Positions 56,762 to 64,000 of a stretch of DNA of 64,000 nucleotides are shown here, one piece after another. The stretch is taken from positions 1-64,000 of the forward strand of contig NZ_JAUQWH010000005.1 of assembly GCF_030757795.1 (NCBI RefSeq). Direction: 5' to 3'. This stretch comes from Actinoplanes oryzae. Its GTDB lineage: Bacteria > Actinomycetota > Actinomycetes > Mycobacteriales > Micromonosporaceae. The notes under the pieces are model-generated. The model did not search any database. It was not told where the DNA came from and saw only the letters and a list, made by a program, of their open reading frames with translations. The position numbers were made by a program, and so were the translations under genes. Every line of letters starts with the position of its first letter. The stretch's first letter is position 1.

Positions 56762-57334
56762 TCACCGGGTCCGCAGGGCGCCGTGCAGGAAGAGGTCGAC
56801 GAGCTGCGTGGCGGGGATCGGCGGGGCTTGCGGGTCGACGGGGCGCATTCCGCCGTACGCCATGCCCACGAACGCCTCCGCGAGGACGCCGGCGGGCAGG
56901 CGCAGGTGCTGCTCGTCCGGCTCCAGCACCGTGGCGACCGCTTGGCGGAGCTCGCCGTCGGGGATGGCCGGCCGCCTCCCGGTGACCTCGGGTGCCGCCG
57001 GGCCGGTGAGGATTTCGTCCAGCTCGGCGCGGACGCGGCGCTGGTAGTCGTCGAGGATGTCGATCACCGCGACGAGGCGGGCGTCGAGCGGGCGGCCGGG
57101 CGGGATCGCGATCAGCCGCTGGATCTCCGGGGCGGGGTTCATGGCTTCGCGTACGGTTCCGGTCAGCCAGGCGGCGCAGGCCTGCACGACTGCTTCCTTG
57201 TCGGCGAAGTGGGCCAGGAGGTCGGATTCGGCGATGTCCGCCGCCCGGGCGATCCGTGCCGTGGTGAGTGTCTCGTACTCACCCAGCAGCGGGATCGTGG
57301 CCCGGACGACGGACTGGCGCAGCTCGTCGCTCAT
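56762..57334 (-). CDS. TetR-family regulator upstream of the ParA-TIR gene
   Basis: This 190-residue protein has a TetR HTH (TTARIARAADIAESDLLAHF, then ADKEAVVQACAAW) and a ligand-binding domain (DILDDYQRRVRAELDEIL). Its stop lies at or just before the start of the ParA-TIR gene, and the MFS gene ends 30 bp upstream on the same strand, so MFS-tetR-TIR could be one transcript. The ligand is unknown. The coupling may be accidental or may put the TIR gene under efflux-stress control. Confidence 0.85.
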   Translation of the reverse strand: MSDELRQSVVRATIPLLGEYETLTTARIARAADIAESDLLAHFADKEAVVQACAAWLTGTVREAMNPAPEIQRLIAIPPGRPLDARLVAVIDILDDYQRRVRAELDEILTGPAAPEVTGRRPAIPDGELRQAVATVLEPDEQHLRLPAGVLAEAFVGMAYGGMRPVDPQAPPIPATQLVDLFLHGALRTR

Positions 57335-57364
57335 TTCTTCAAGGTAGAGCGGCCGGGGTAGGGG

Positions 57365-58771
57365 TCAGTCGCGGCGGTTGGGGAGGAAGCAGGCGATCAC
57401 GGCGCCCACCGCGATGATGGCGGCGCCGACCAGGACGGCGGGGCGGAGGCCGTCCACGAAGGACTGCTGGGTGGTGTAGCCGCCGTGCTCGGCGAAGATG
57501 CTGGCCAGGACCGCGACGCCGGCGGCCACGCCCAGTTCGCGGATGGTGTTGTTGGCGCCGGAGGCCACGCCGCGGCGCTCGGGGGTGACGCTGGCCAGGG
57601 CCATGGTGCTGATCGGGGCGAAGGTCAGGCCCATGCCGATGCCCGCCAGGGCGAAGGCGGTGACCAGGTCGCCGTACTGGACGGTGGTGGTCGTGGCGAG
57701 GCCGATCCAGGCGACGCCCGCGGCGAGGAAGAGCTGGCCGGCGACGATCAGGGTGCGCAGGCCCACGCGGCTCGCGACCAGGCCGGCGAGCGGGGCGACG
57801 ATCATCGGGGCGGCCGTCCAGGGCAGGGTGCGCAGGCCGGCGTCGAGCGGGCTGAGGCCCTGGACCACCTGGAAGAACTGGGCGAGCAGGAAGACCGCGC
57901 CGAACGCGCCCGCCGAGAAGGTCAGGGTGACCAGGCTGACGAGGCTGAAGCCGCGCGAGCGGAAGAGGCCGAGCGGCAGCATCGGGTCGCGGAAGAAGCG
58001 CTGCCAGGCGACGAAGGCGAGCAGCAGGACCGCGCCGCCGATCAGCATCGACAGGATGCGGGCGGAGGTCCAGCCGCGGTCGGGGCCGTCCACGACACCC
58101 CAGACGAGCAGCAGCATGCCGGCGGCGGAGAGGACCAGGCCGAGCGGGTCGAGGCGGCGGGCCCCGCCGTGGGACTCGCGCAGGACCGTGAAGGCGAGGA
58201 CGACCGCGGCGACGCCGACCGGGACATTGATCCAGAAGATGAAGGACCAGTGCAGGCCCTCGACGACCGCGCCGCCGACCACCGGGCCGACGGCGACGCC
58301 GAGGCCGCTGATGCCGCCCCAGATGCCGACCGCTGCGTTGCGCATCCTGTCGGGGACGGCCTGCGACAGCAGCGTGAGGGACAGCGGTGCGACGGCGGCG
58401 CCGCCGAGGCCCTGGACGGCGCGGGCGGCGGTGAGCATCCACGGCTCCGTGGCGAGGGCCGCGGCGGCGGAGGCGAGGGTGAAGACGACGATGCCGCCCA
58501 GGTACATGCGGCGGCGGCCGAGGCGGTCGCCGAGGGCGGCGAAGGTGAGGAGGAAGGCGGCGAAGGGCAGCGTGTACGCGTTGACGAACCACTGGAGGTC
58601 GGTCAGTGAGGCCCCGAACTCGGACCGGATGACGGGCAGCGCGGTCGTCACGACCAGGTTGTCCAGCGTGACCATGAACGTCGGGATGCCGACGGCGGCG
58701 ATCACGGCGGCCAGAGGGGCGGCGCGGCGGCGGTGCTCTTGCTGCGGGACAGGCGTCTCGAGGACGGACAT
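57365..58771 (-). CDS. MFS drug efflux transporter, DHA2 (14-span) family
   Basis: This 468-residue transporter has motif D1 LDNLVVTTALPVIRSEFG, motif A GDRLGRRRMYLGG, motif B in ARAVQGLGGAAVAP and motif C in GISGLGVAVGPVVGG, giving EmrB/QacA-type proton-driven efflux. About 14 spans are visible. The ATG at 58771 lies after an A+T-rich spacer with three copies of a CGGCTGATAACC-like element shared with a divergent tetR gene, which is probably its repressor. Confidence 0.93.
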   Translation of the reverse strand: MSVLETPVPQQEHRRRAAPLAAVIAAVGIPTFMVTLDNLVVTTALPVIRSEFGASLTDLQWFVNAYTLPFAAFLLTFAALGDRLGRRRMYLGGIVVFTLASAAAALATEPWMLTAARAVQGLGGAAVAPLSLTLLSQAVPDRMRNAAVGIWGGISGLGVAVGPVVGGAVVEGLHWSFIFWINVPVGVAAVVLAFTVLRESHGGARRLDPLGLVLSAAGMLLLVWGVVDGPDRGWTSARILSMLIGGAVLLLAFVAWQRFFRDPMLPLGLFRSRGFSLVSLVTLTFSAGAFGAVFLLAQFFQVVQGLSPLDAGLRTLPWTAAPMIVAPLAGLVASRVGLRTLIVAGQLFLAAGVAWIGLATTTTVQYGDLVTAFALAGIGMGLTFAPISTMALASVTPERRGVASGANNTIRELGVAAGVAVLASIFAEHGGYTTQQSFVDGLRPAVLVGAAIIAVGAVIACFLPNRRD

Positions 58772-58796
58772 CGTAACCCCCGACGAAGTTGTTATT

Positions 58797-58855
58797 CGCT
58801 GATAACCAGAGTTAAGCATCGGCTGATTACTTAAGCAAGTCATCGGCTGATAACC
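58797..58855. promoter_or_regulatory. Three repeated operator elements between the MFS and tetR genes
   Basis: CGCTGATAACC (58797-58807), ATCGGCTGATTAC (58818-58830) and ATCGGCTGATAACC (58842-58855) are direct repeats in the 91-bp A+T-rich divergent spacer. A small CTTAAG palindrome lies between the last two. They are likely binding sites for the adjacent TetR protein. Confidence 0.6.
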
Positions 58856-58862
58856 TGGCACC

Positions 58863-59402
58863 ATGACCAGGTCACGCCTCACCGCCGAGGAACGCTACGA
58901 CCAGGTCGTCCGCGCCGCCGTCACCGCCTTCGCCGAGGGCGGCTACAAGGGCACGACGACCGACCAGGTGGCCCGGCTCGCCGGCGTCTCCCAGCCGTAC
59001 GTGATCAGGCTCTTCGGCGGCAAGCAGAACCTCTTCGTCGCCGCCCTGCAGCACGCGTGCGGCCGGGTCGAGCAGCACTTCCGGGCCGTGGCCGACGAGG
59101 ATCCGACGCTCAAGGCCCTGGGCGAGGCCTACGCCGCCCTGCTCGGCGAGCGCGAGGTCATCGTCATCCTGCTGCACGGCTTCACGACGGGCTCCGACCC
59201 GGCGCTCGGCCCGGTCGTGCGCGAGCTGTTCGGCCGCATCTACACGTCCGTGCGCGAGCTGACCGGGGCGAGCGTCGAGGAGGCCGGCGAGTTCATGGCC
59301 ACGGGCATGCTCCTCACCGTGCTGGGCGCGATGAACGTCATCGGCCCCGGAGCCGTACCCCCGGAAGGCTGGTCCGCCGACCTCATCGACACGTTCCGTT
59401 AG
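58863..59402 (+). CDS. TetR-family repressor of the divergent MFS pump
   Basis: This 179-residue protein shows a TetR HTH (VVRAAVTAFAEGGYKGTTTD, QVARLAGVSQPYVIRLFGGK) and the TetR_C segment common in regulators of multidrug MFS pumps (VIVILLHGFTTGSDPALGPV). It is divergent from the DHA2 transporter, with repeated operator-like elements between. It probably senses pump substrates. It ends 4 bp before the stop of a convergent ABC exporter gene. Confidence 0.92.
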   Translation: MTRSRLTAEERYDQVVRAAVTAFAEGGYKGTTTDQVARLAGVSQPYVIRLFGGKQNLFVAALQHACGRVEQHFRAVADEDPTLKALGEAYAALLGEREVIVILLHGFTTGSDPALGPVVRELFGRIYTSVRELTGASVEEAGEFMATGMLLTVLGAMNVIGPGAVPPEGWSADLIDTFR

Positions 59403-59406
59403 CCGG

Positions 59407-61224
59407 TCAGAGGAAGCCCCCCGACTGCCGCGCCCACAACGCCGCGTACAAGCCGTCGCGGGCGAGCAGCTCGGCGTGCGTGCCCTCCTCGGCGACCCGC
59501 CCCGCGTCGAGCACGACGATGCGGTCCATCCGGGCGATCGTGGACAGGCGATGGGCGATCGCGATCACCGTACGCCCGCTCAGCACCTCGTCCAGCGTCT
59601 CGTGCACCGCGGCCTCCACCTCGGAGTCGAGCGCCGACGTGGCCTCGTCCAGCACCAGGATGGGCGCATCCTTGTGGAACGCCCGCGCGAGCGCGACCCG
59701 CTGCCGCTGGCCGCCCGAGAGCGTCACGCCGCGCTCGCCGACCTGGGCGTCGTACCCCGTGTTGCCGTCGGTGTCCCGCAGCCCCGCGATGAAGCCGTCG
59801 GCCGCAGCGCGCCGGGCGGCGGTGCGCACCGAGCCGTTGAGCGCCGCGCCGGCGATGTTGTCGCGTACCGACCGGGCCAGCAGCATGGTGTCCTGCGTGA
59901 CCACCGCGATCTGCCGGCGCAGGCTCTCCTGGGTGACGCCGCGGACGTCCTGCCCGTCGATCGTGATCGAGCCCGCCTCCGCGTCGTGGAAGCGCAGCAG
60001 CAGGCCGACCAGCGTGGACTTCCCGGCCCCGGAGCGCCCGACGAGCCCGACGCGCTCGCCCGGCGCCACGGTCAGGCTCACCCCGTCGAGGCCGCCGCCG
60101 CCCGCCCGGCCGTAGTGGTGCGAGACCCCGTCGAACCGGATCCCGCCGCCGCGCACGCTGAGTGCCCGGGCGCCGGGCGCGTCGGCGACCAGCCACGGCT
60201 GCGCCACGGTACGCAGGGAGCGCCGCAACGTCCCCACCGAGCCGAACAGTCCGGACACGCCGTCGATCAGCCACTCCGCCATGCCGGTGATCCGGAAGCT
60301 GAGCGCCAGGGCCGCCGCCACGAGCCCGAGCGGCGCGGCGCCCGTCTGCCACAGCGCGATGCCCCACCCCGCTAGGCTGACCAGCAGCACCCCGCTGAGG
60401 AAGAGCATCCCGGAGTTGATGGTCACCTCGACCCGCTGCACGTCGCACCGGGCCCACCGCGCCGCCGCCAGCACCCGGCGCGCGTGCTCGTCCTCCCCGG
60501 CCCGGTCGGCGAAGAGGGCGAGGGTGTCACTGTTGGCGTAGGAGTCCACGAGCAGCCCGGTGACCGCCGCGTTCCGGAGCTGCAGCCGGTCCGAGGCGTC
60601 GCGGTAGCGCGGGATCACGTACGCCATCAGTCCCGCATAGAGCCCAATCCACCCCAGCAGCGGCAGGATCAGGCGAGGATCGGTCGCGCCGAGCAGCACG
60701 ACCGACCCCACGATGTACGCGGTGACGGCCGCCACGGTGTGCATGACGCTGTAGACGGCATCGGTCGCCGCCGCGGCCCCCTCCCGCACGTCCGTGGCCA
60801 CAGTCCCGGCCAGCCTGCGCCGGAACCACCCCACCGACTGGCGCGACACGTGCCGATGCAGGCGCCACAGCAGCCGGGCCTGAGCATTCGGCCGGTAGCC
60901 GATGTCGTCGACGCCCTCGTTCAGCAATCCGAGCAGGGGCCGCACGACCAGGATCAGCCCGGCGGCCACCACGAGCCCGGCGCCGTGCTCGGCCCACAAC
61001 CGGCCCGGGACGGTGGACGCGAGCGTGTCGACCAGGCGGCCCGCGTACCCGATGAGCCACACCTCGACGGCCTGCCCGAGCACCGTGAGAATCAGGCCGG
61101 CCGCGATCACCCGCCGCAGCGGGCGCAGCTCGTGGAGCAGGAACGCACGCACCCCGGCCGGGGGCGTGCTGAGATCAGGGTCCGAGAACGGGTCGTCCGC
61201 CCGCTCGAGAAGTCGGAACAACAA
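59407..61224 (-). CDS. Homodimeric-type ABC exporter (membrane domain plus ATPase)
   Basis: This 605-residue full half-transporter has a membrane domain at about 35-330 and an NBD with Walker A GRSGAGKST, Q-loop VVTQDTMLL, signature TLSGGQRQRVALARA, Walker B ILVLDEATSALDS and switch His AIAHRLSTI, all intact, so it can work as a homodimer. The TTG at 61224 is preferred because GGAGGG lies six bases upstream; the GTG at 61242 has no ribosome binding site. Substrate unknown. It converges on the tetR gene. Confidence 0.92.
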   Translation of the reverse strand: MLFRLLERADDPFSDPDLSTPPAGVRAFLLHELRPLRRVIAAGLILTVLGQAVEVWLIGYAGRLVDTLASTVPGRLWAEHGAGLVVAAGLILVVRPLLGLLNEGVDDIGYRPNAQARLLWRLHRHVSRQSVGWFRRRLAGTVATDVREGAAAATDAVYSVMHTVAAVTAYIVGSVVLLGATDPRLILPLLGWIGLYAGLMAYVIPRYRDASDRLQLRNAAVTGLLVDSYANSDTLALFADRAGEDEHARRVLAAARWARCDVQRVEVTINSGMLFLSGVLLVSLAGWGIALWQTGAAPLGLVAAALALSFRITGMAEWLIDGVSGLFGSVGTLRRSLRTVAQPWLVADAPGARALSVRGGGIRFDGVSHHYGRAGGGGLDGVSLTVAPGERVGLVGRSGAGKSTLVGLLLRFHDAEAGSITIDGQDVRGVTQESLRRQIAVVTQDTMLLARSVRDNIAGAALNGSVRTAARRAAADGFIAGLRDTDGNTGYDAQVGERGVTLSGGQRQRVALARAFHKDAPILVLDEATSALDSEVEAAVHETLDEVLSGRTVIAIAHRLSTIARMDRIVVLDAGRVAEEGTHAELLARDGLYAALWARQSGGFL

Positions 61225-61357
61225 GGATGCCCTCCGGGGCACTCGATCGGCTGAGGGTCGGAAGAATCCCTGTCGTCCTCATGCCGGCCTCCTCGTCCGT
61301 CCCGGTCGCCCCCCACGTTCGCCAGCCCGCCCCGGCCTGTCAACCGAATACCCCGGC

Positions 61358-61702
61358 TCAGCTCCAGGCGGGCTTGCCGCCGGCGGCGGTGGAGGTGACG
61401 TCGGGGCCGATGAGCAGGAAGTGGGCCTCGTCGCCGTCGACGCGGGGGCAGTGCTCGACGCCCCGCGGGATGACCAGGAGGTCGCCCGGTTCCAGCGGCA
61501 CGTCGCCGTCGCGCAGCTGGATCGTCAGCTTGCCGGCGAGCAGGAGGAAGGTCTCGTCCTGGTCGTCGTGGGAGTGCCAGGTGGTGGAGCGGGTGCCCTT
61601 GGCCACCTTGAGGAGGTTGCCGTTGGCGGCGGCGAGGACCTTCTGGGACCAGAACTCGGTGAGGGCGGCCGCCTCGCCGGCCACGGCGTACTTGGTGAGC
61701 AT
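61358..61702 (-). CDS. Small single-domain cupin protein
   Basis: This 114-residue protein has cupin motif 1 as STTWHSHDDQDETFLLLAGKL (HxH...E metal ligands) and motif 2 as EPGDLLVIPRGVEHCPR (His). It is a metal-binding cupin of unknown activity. It is divergent from a GlxA-type AraC regulator with 51 bp between, so that regulator may control it. The 133 bp upstream of the ABC gene hold nothing distinctive. Confidence 0.85.
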   Translation of the reverse strand: MLTKYAVAGEAAALTEFWSQKVLAAANGNLLKVAKGTRSTTWHSHDDQDETFLLLAGKLTIQLRDGDVPLEPGDLLVIPRGVEHCPRVDGDEAHFLLIGPDVTSTAAGGKPAWS

Positions 61703-61753
61703 GCCTTGATCGTGCCCGCGCGCCGGCGCGGACAGCAGTGGTAGGAATGACCG

Positions 61754-62722
61754 ATGCCGCAAGGATCCTCGCACCGGGTCGTGCTCGTGGTCGACGAGCA
61801 GTCCAACCCCTTCGAGGTGGGGTGCGCCTGCGAGATCTTCGGGGGCCCGCTGCGGCCCGAGATCGGATTTCCGCTGTACGACCTCCGCGTGGCCGCCCCG
61901 CGCCGGTCCACCCCCATGCGCGACGCGCTGTTCAGCATCGGCGCAGTGGGCCGGCTCGACGAGATCGACCGGGCCGACACCGTCATCGTGCCGAACCGCC
62001 CGTACGTGGAGACGCCCTCCCGCCCGGCCCTGCTCGCCGCCCTCCGCCGCGCCCACGCCCGGGGCGCCCGGCTGGTCGGCCTGTGCACCGGCGCGTTCAC
62101 GCTCGCCGAGGCGGGCCTGCTCGACGGGCGCCGGGCGACGGTCCACTGGACGCTGGCGGAGGAGTTCCGGCAGCGCTTTCCCGCGGTACGCCTGGAGCCC
62201 GAGGTGCTGTTCGTCGACGACGGCGAGCTGCTGACGTCGGCCGGCAGCGCCGCCGCCCTGGACCTGGGCCTGCACATCGTCCGGCGCGACCACGGCGCCG
62301 AGATCGCCAACCACGTCAGCCGCCGCCTGGTCTTCGCCGCCTACCGCGACGGCGGCCAGCGCCAGTTCGTCGAGCGCCCGATGCCGCCGGCCGGCGACCA
62401 GTCCCTCGCGCCGGTGCTCGCCTGGGCCCAGCAGCGGCTGGACGAGCCGATCGCCGTCGCGGACCTCGCCCGCCGCGGCGGGATGAGCGTGGGCAGCCTG
62501 CACCGCCGGTTCCGCGCCGAGCTGGGCACCACTCCCCTGGCCTGGCTGACCACCGAGCGCGTCGCCCTGGCCTGCCGCCTGATCGAGCAGGGCACGCCCG
62601 GCCTCGAAACGGTCGCCCGCCGCGCCGGCCTCGGCACCGGCGCGACCATGCGCGCCCTCTTCAAGCGCCACCTCGGCGTGAGCCCGGCCGACTACCGCCG
62701 CCGCTTCGCCGGCGCGTCCTGA
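61754..62722 (+). CDS. GlxA-family AraC regulator with DJ-1/PfpI-like domain
   Basis: This 322-residue protein has an N-terminal class I glutamine amidotransferase-like domain (VVLVVDEQSNPFEVGCACEI, LVGLCTGAFTLAEAGLL, ATVHWTLAEEF) and a C-terminal AraC double HTH (IAVADLARRGGMSVGSLHRRF, VARRAGLGTGATMRALFKRH, SPADYRRRF). The amidotransferase domain serves as an effector sensor in this family rather than an enzyme. It is divergent from the cupin gene, its most likely target. Confidence 0.92.
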   Translation: MPQGSSHRVVLVVDEQSNPFEVGCACEIFGGPLRPEIGFPLYDLRVAAPRRSTPMRDALFSIGAVGRLDEIDRADTVIVPNRPYVETPSRPALLAALRRAHARGARLVGLCTGAFTLAEAGLLDGRRATVHWTLAEEFRQRFPAVRLEPEVLFVDDGELLTSAGSAAALDLGLHIVRRDHGAEIANHVSRRLVFAAYRDGGQRQFVERPMPPAGDQSLAPVLAWAQQRLDEPIAVADLARRGGMSVGSLHRRFRAELGTTPLAWLTTERVALACRLIEQGTPGLETVARRAGLGTGATMRALFKRHLGVSPADYRRRFAGAS

Positions 62723-62763
62723 CCCCGGCGGATTCTGTCGCAGGGGGCTGATAGCTTCTGGCC

Positions 62764-63891
62764 GTGTTCGATTCGCTGACGAGTGCTTACGGGCCGGCGA
62801 CCGAGGTCCCCGGCCTGCTGACCGCGTTGCGCTCCGACGACCCGGGGCGGCGGGGCTTCGCGCGCTCGGAGCTGGAGCACATGCTGGCGCAGCACGGTGC
62901 CAAGTTCGAGGCCAGCGTCGCGGCGGTGCCGTTCCTCGTCGACATCCTCGGCGGCGAGGGGCACGGGCGGCACGAGGCCTACGAGCTGCTGGCGCTCATC
63001 TCCGACAACGATCAGCCGCCCCGGCACCGCACGCGGCGGTCGGGCCCGGCGCTCGGTGAGCTGACGCGCAGCCGGTTCGAGTGGCGCCTGTCGCGGGCGC
63101 CCGACGACCCGGCGGACCGTTACCCGTGGCACTTCGACCCGCCGTCGAGCGGGGCGCACGGCTGGGAGCGGCGGGCCTACGAGGCGGTGGGTGCGGGCCT
63201 GTCGGCGTACGTGCGATTGCTGCACGACCCGGACCCCCGCCTGCGCATCGGCGCCGCCCACCTGGTCGCCGCCCACCCGTCACCGGCCGCGGTCCCGGCG
63301 CTGACCGCGCAGCTCGCCGCCGAGACGAGCCCGATGGCCGCGGCGTCGCTGTGCGTGGCGGCCGGCCAGTGCGGCGAGACCGGCGACGCGGCGCTCCTCG
63401 ACGTCCTCGGCCGCTGGCGCGAGACGGCCCACCCGCTCGCCCACCTCTCGGCCCTGACCGGCATCGCCCAGCTCACCGACTCCCCCGACGTCCACCTGCT
63501 CACCGAGCTCGCCGAGCGCGTCGTCGAGCCGGACGACCCGGCCGACGACTGGCCCTTCTTCGGCGAGCCCGCCCGCGGCGCCTACTGGGCCCTCGAGACG
63601 CTGTGCCCGGCCGACAACCCGCTGCTCGCCGAGATCCTGCTCGAGCAGCTGCGCAACCACCGCCCCGAGCGCGTCTACTACTCGATGGTCGAGCTGCTCC
63701 TGGGCACCCTCTTCCCCGGCGGCCCGCTGCCCGACACGGCGAGCTTCGGCGAGCTGGGCGAGCAGCAGCAGGAGTTCATCCGGCTGGCGCTGCGCTTCCG
63801 TCTGCTCGACGAGGACCCGATGCCGAGCGCCTTCGCCGGCTGCAACCTGCCGACCGAGGCGGTGTCCCTGGAGTTCTGGGCAGCGTTCTGA
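62764..63891 (+). CDS. HEAT-repeat-like protein
   Basis: This 375-residue protein, probably cytosolic, has helical repeats (YVRLLHDPDPRLRIGAAHLV, AVPALTAQLAAETSPMAAAS, ALLDVLGRWRETAHPLAHLS, DVHLLTELAERV) that read as degenerate HEAT repeats in residues 140-290. The N-terminal part (FLVDILGGEGHGRHEAYELL) is another such pair. No enzyme motif is seen; such proteins are scaffolds or SMI1/immunity-type partners in some actinobacteria. Start GTG 62764. The last codons and the stop lie in the first unit of a 60-bp tandem duplication. Confidence 0.8.
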   Translation: MFDSLTSAYGPATEVPGLLTALRSDDPGRRGFARSELEHMLAQHGAKFEASVAAVPFLVDILGGEGHGRHEAYELLALISDNDQPPRHRTRRSGPALGELTRSRFEWRLSRAPDDPADRYPWHFDPPSSGAHGWERRAYEAVGAGLSAYVRLLHDPDPRLRIGAAHLVAAHPSPAAVPALTAQLAAETSPMAAASLCVAAGQCGETGDAALLDVLGRWRETAHPLAHLSALTGIAQLTDSPDVHLLTELAERVVEPDDPADDWPFFGEPARGAYWALETLCPADNPLLAEILLEQLRNHRPERVYYSMVELLLGTLFPGGPLPDTASFGELGEQQQEFIRLALRFRLLDEDPMPSAFAGCNLPTEAVSLEFWAAF

Positions 63892-63980
63892 GCCGCGGCG
63901 ATCGCGGGCAAGCACCCCCCGGTGTCCCTGGAGCTCGGGGCCGCGTTTCGAGCCGCCGCGATCGCGGGCAAGCACCCCCG
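63861..63980 (+). repeat. 60-bp tandem duplication across the 3' end of the HEAT-like gene
   Basis: 63861-63920 and 63921-63980 are two copies with few mismatches, both starting GGTGTCCCTGGAG and ending ATCGCGGGCAAGCACCCCC. The first contains the last ten codons and the TGA stop of the HEAT-like gene. In the second the TGA is CGA. Because 60 is a multiple of three the frame is the same, so the second copy is a downstream shadow of the gene's tail. Confidence 0.9.
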
Positions 63981-63982
63981 CA

Positions 63983-64000
63983 TGAGCGAGGACGACAACG
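63983..64000 (+). other. Possible start of a further gene, cut by the window edge
   Basis: ATG AGC GAG GAC GAC AAC (MSEDDN) follows the 60-bp duplication and runs off the window. There is no clear ribosome binding site, so this is only a possibility. Confidence 0.2.

Overview
The window is very GC-rich (estimated by eye at about 72-75% G+C), has many GTG starts, third codon positions that are almost all G or C, and many neighbouring genes joined by 4-bp GTGA or ATGA overlaps. Together with an F420-type LLM oxidoreductase, a fused CydDC transporter and a ydaO-type c-di-AMP riboswitch upstream of an NlpC/P60 hydrolase, this points to an actinomycete chromosome. Micromonosporaceae such as Actinoplanes is my best guess, but it is an inference. 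I see no tRNA, rRNA, CRISPR array or insertion sequence.

1-8.2 kb: truncated trpB with a duplicated palindromic operator, an SGNH lipoprotein, an AraC regulator, a translationally coupled AAA ATPase/TPR membrane protein pair, a gluconolactonase-like protein, an SDR and a PAS-GGDEF diguanylate cyclase. 8.2-13.1 kb: a MarR-controlled aldo/keto reductase plus FAH hydrolase operon, a TetR/aldo-keto reductase divergon and an APH-like kinase. 13.1-17.2 kb: an odd three-gene membrane metalloprotease operon, then the NlpC/P60 gene with its riboswitch. 17.2-24.4 kb: blaI/M56 peptidase genes divergent from cydA-cydB-cydDC (cytochrome bd oxidase and its assembly transporter), with BlaI-like operators between them. 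24.4-31.6 kb: membrane protein, HAD hydrolase, topoisomerase IB, LLM oxidoreductase, a stress-type envelope operon (DUF3618, DUF1469, repeat protein) and a Tat-exported molybdopterin oxidoreductase. 31.6-36.1 kb: tetR and dhaK-dhaL-dhaM for PEP-dependent dihydroxyacetone phosphorylation, where DhaM carries its own HPr and a full enzyme I.

36.1-43.1 kb is the most striking segment. It is a seven-gene, fully overlapping operon (ACP, ketoreductase, MaoC dehydratase, atypical SDR, Cys-less ketosynthase, ketosynthase, alpha/beta hydrolase) that looks like a compact highly reducing type II polyketide or fatty-acyl pathway. A two-component system lies directly upstream.

43.3-53.1 kb: MarR/alpha-amylase, FUSC membrane protein, a GNAT with an internal deletion, a sulfatase next to a decayed sulfatase copy, and a heterodimeric ABC exporter with complementary degenerate ATP sites. 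53.1-64 kb: FolP2-like protein, quinone oxidoreductase, a ParA/MinD-TIR fusion (candidate conflict or defence gene) in a row with tetR and an MFS pump gene, a second tetR divergent from that pump, a homomeric ABC exporter, a cupin, a GlxA-type regulator and a HEAT-repeat-like protein whose 3' end is tandemly duplicated. Short tandem repeats recur in and between genes across the window.
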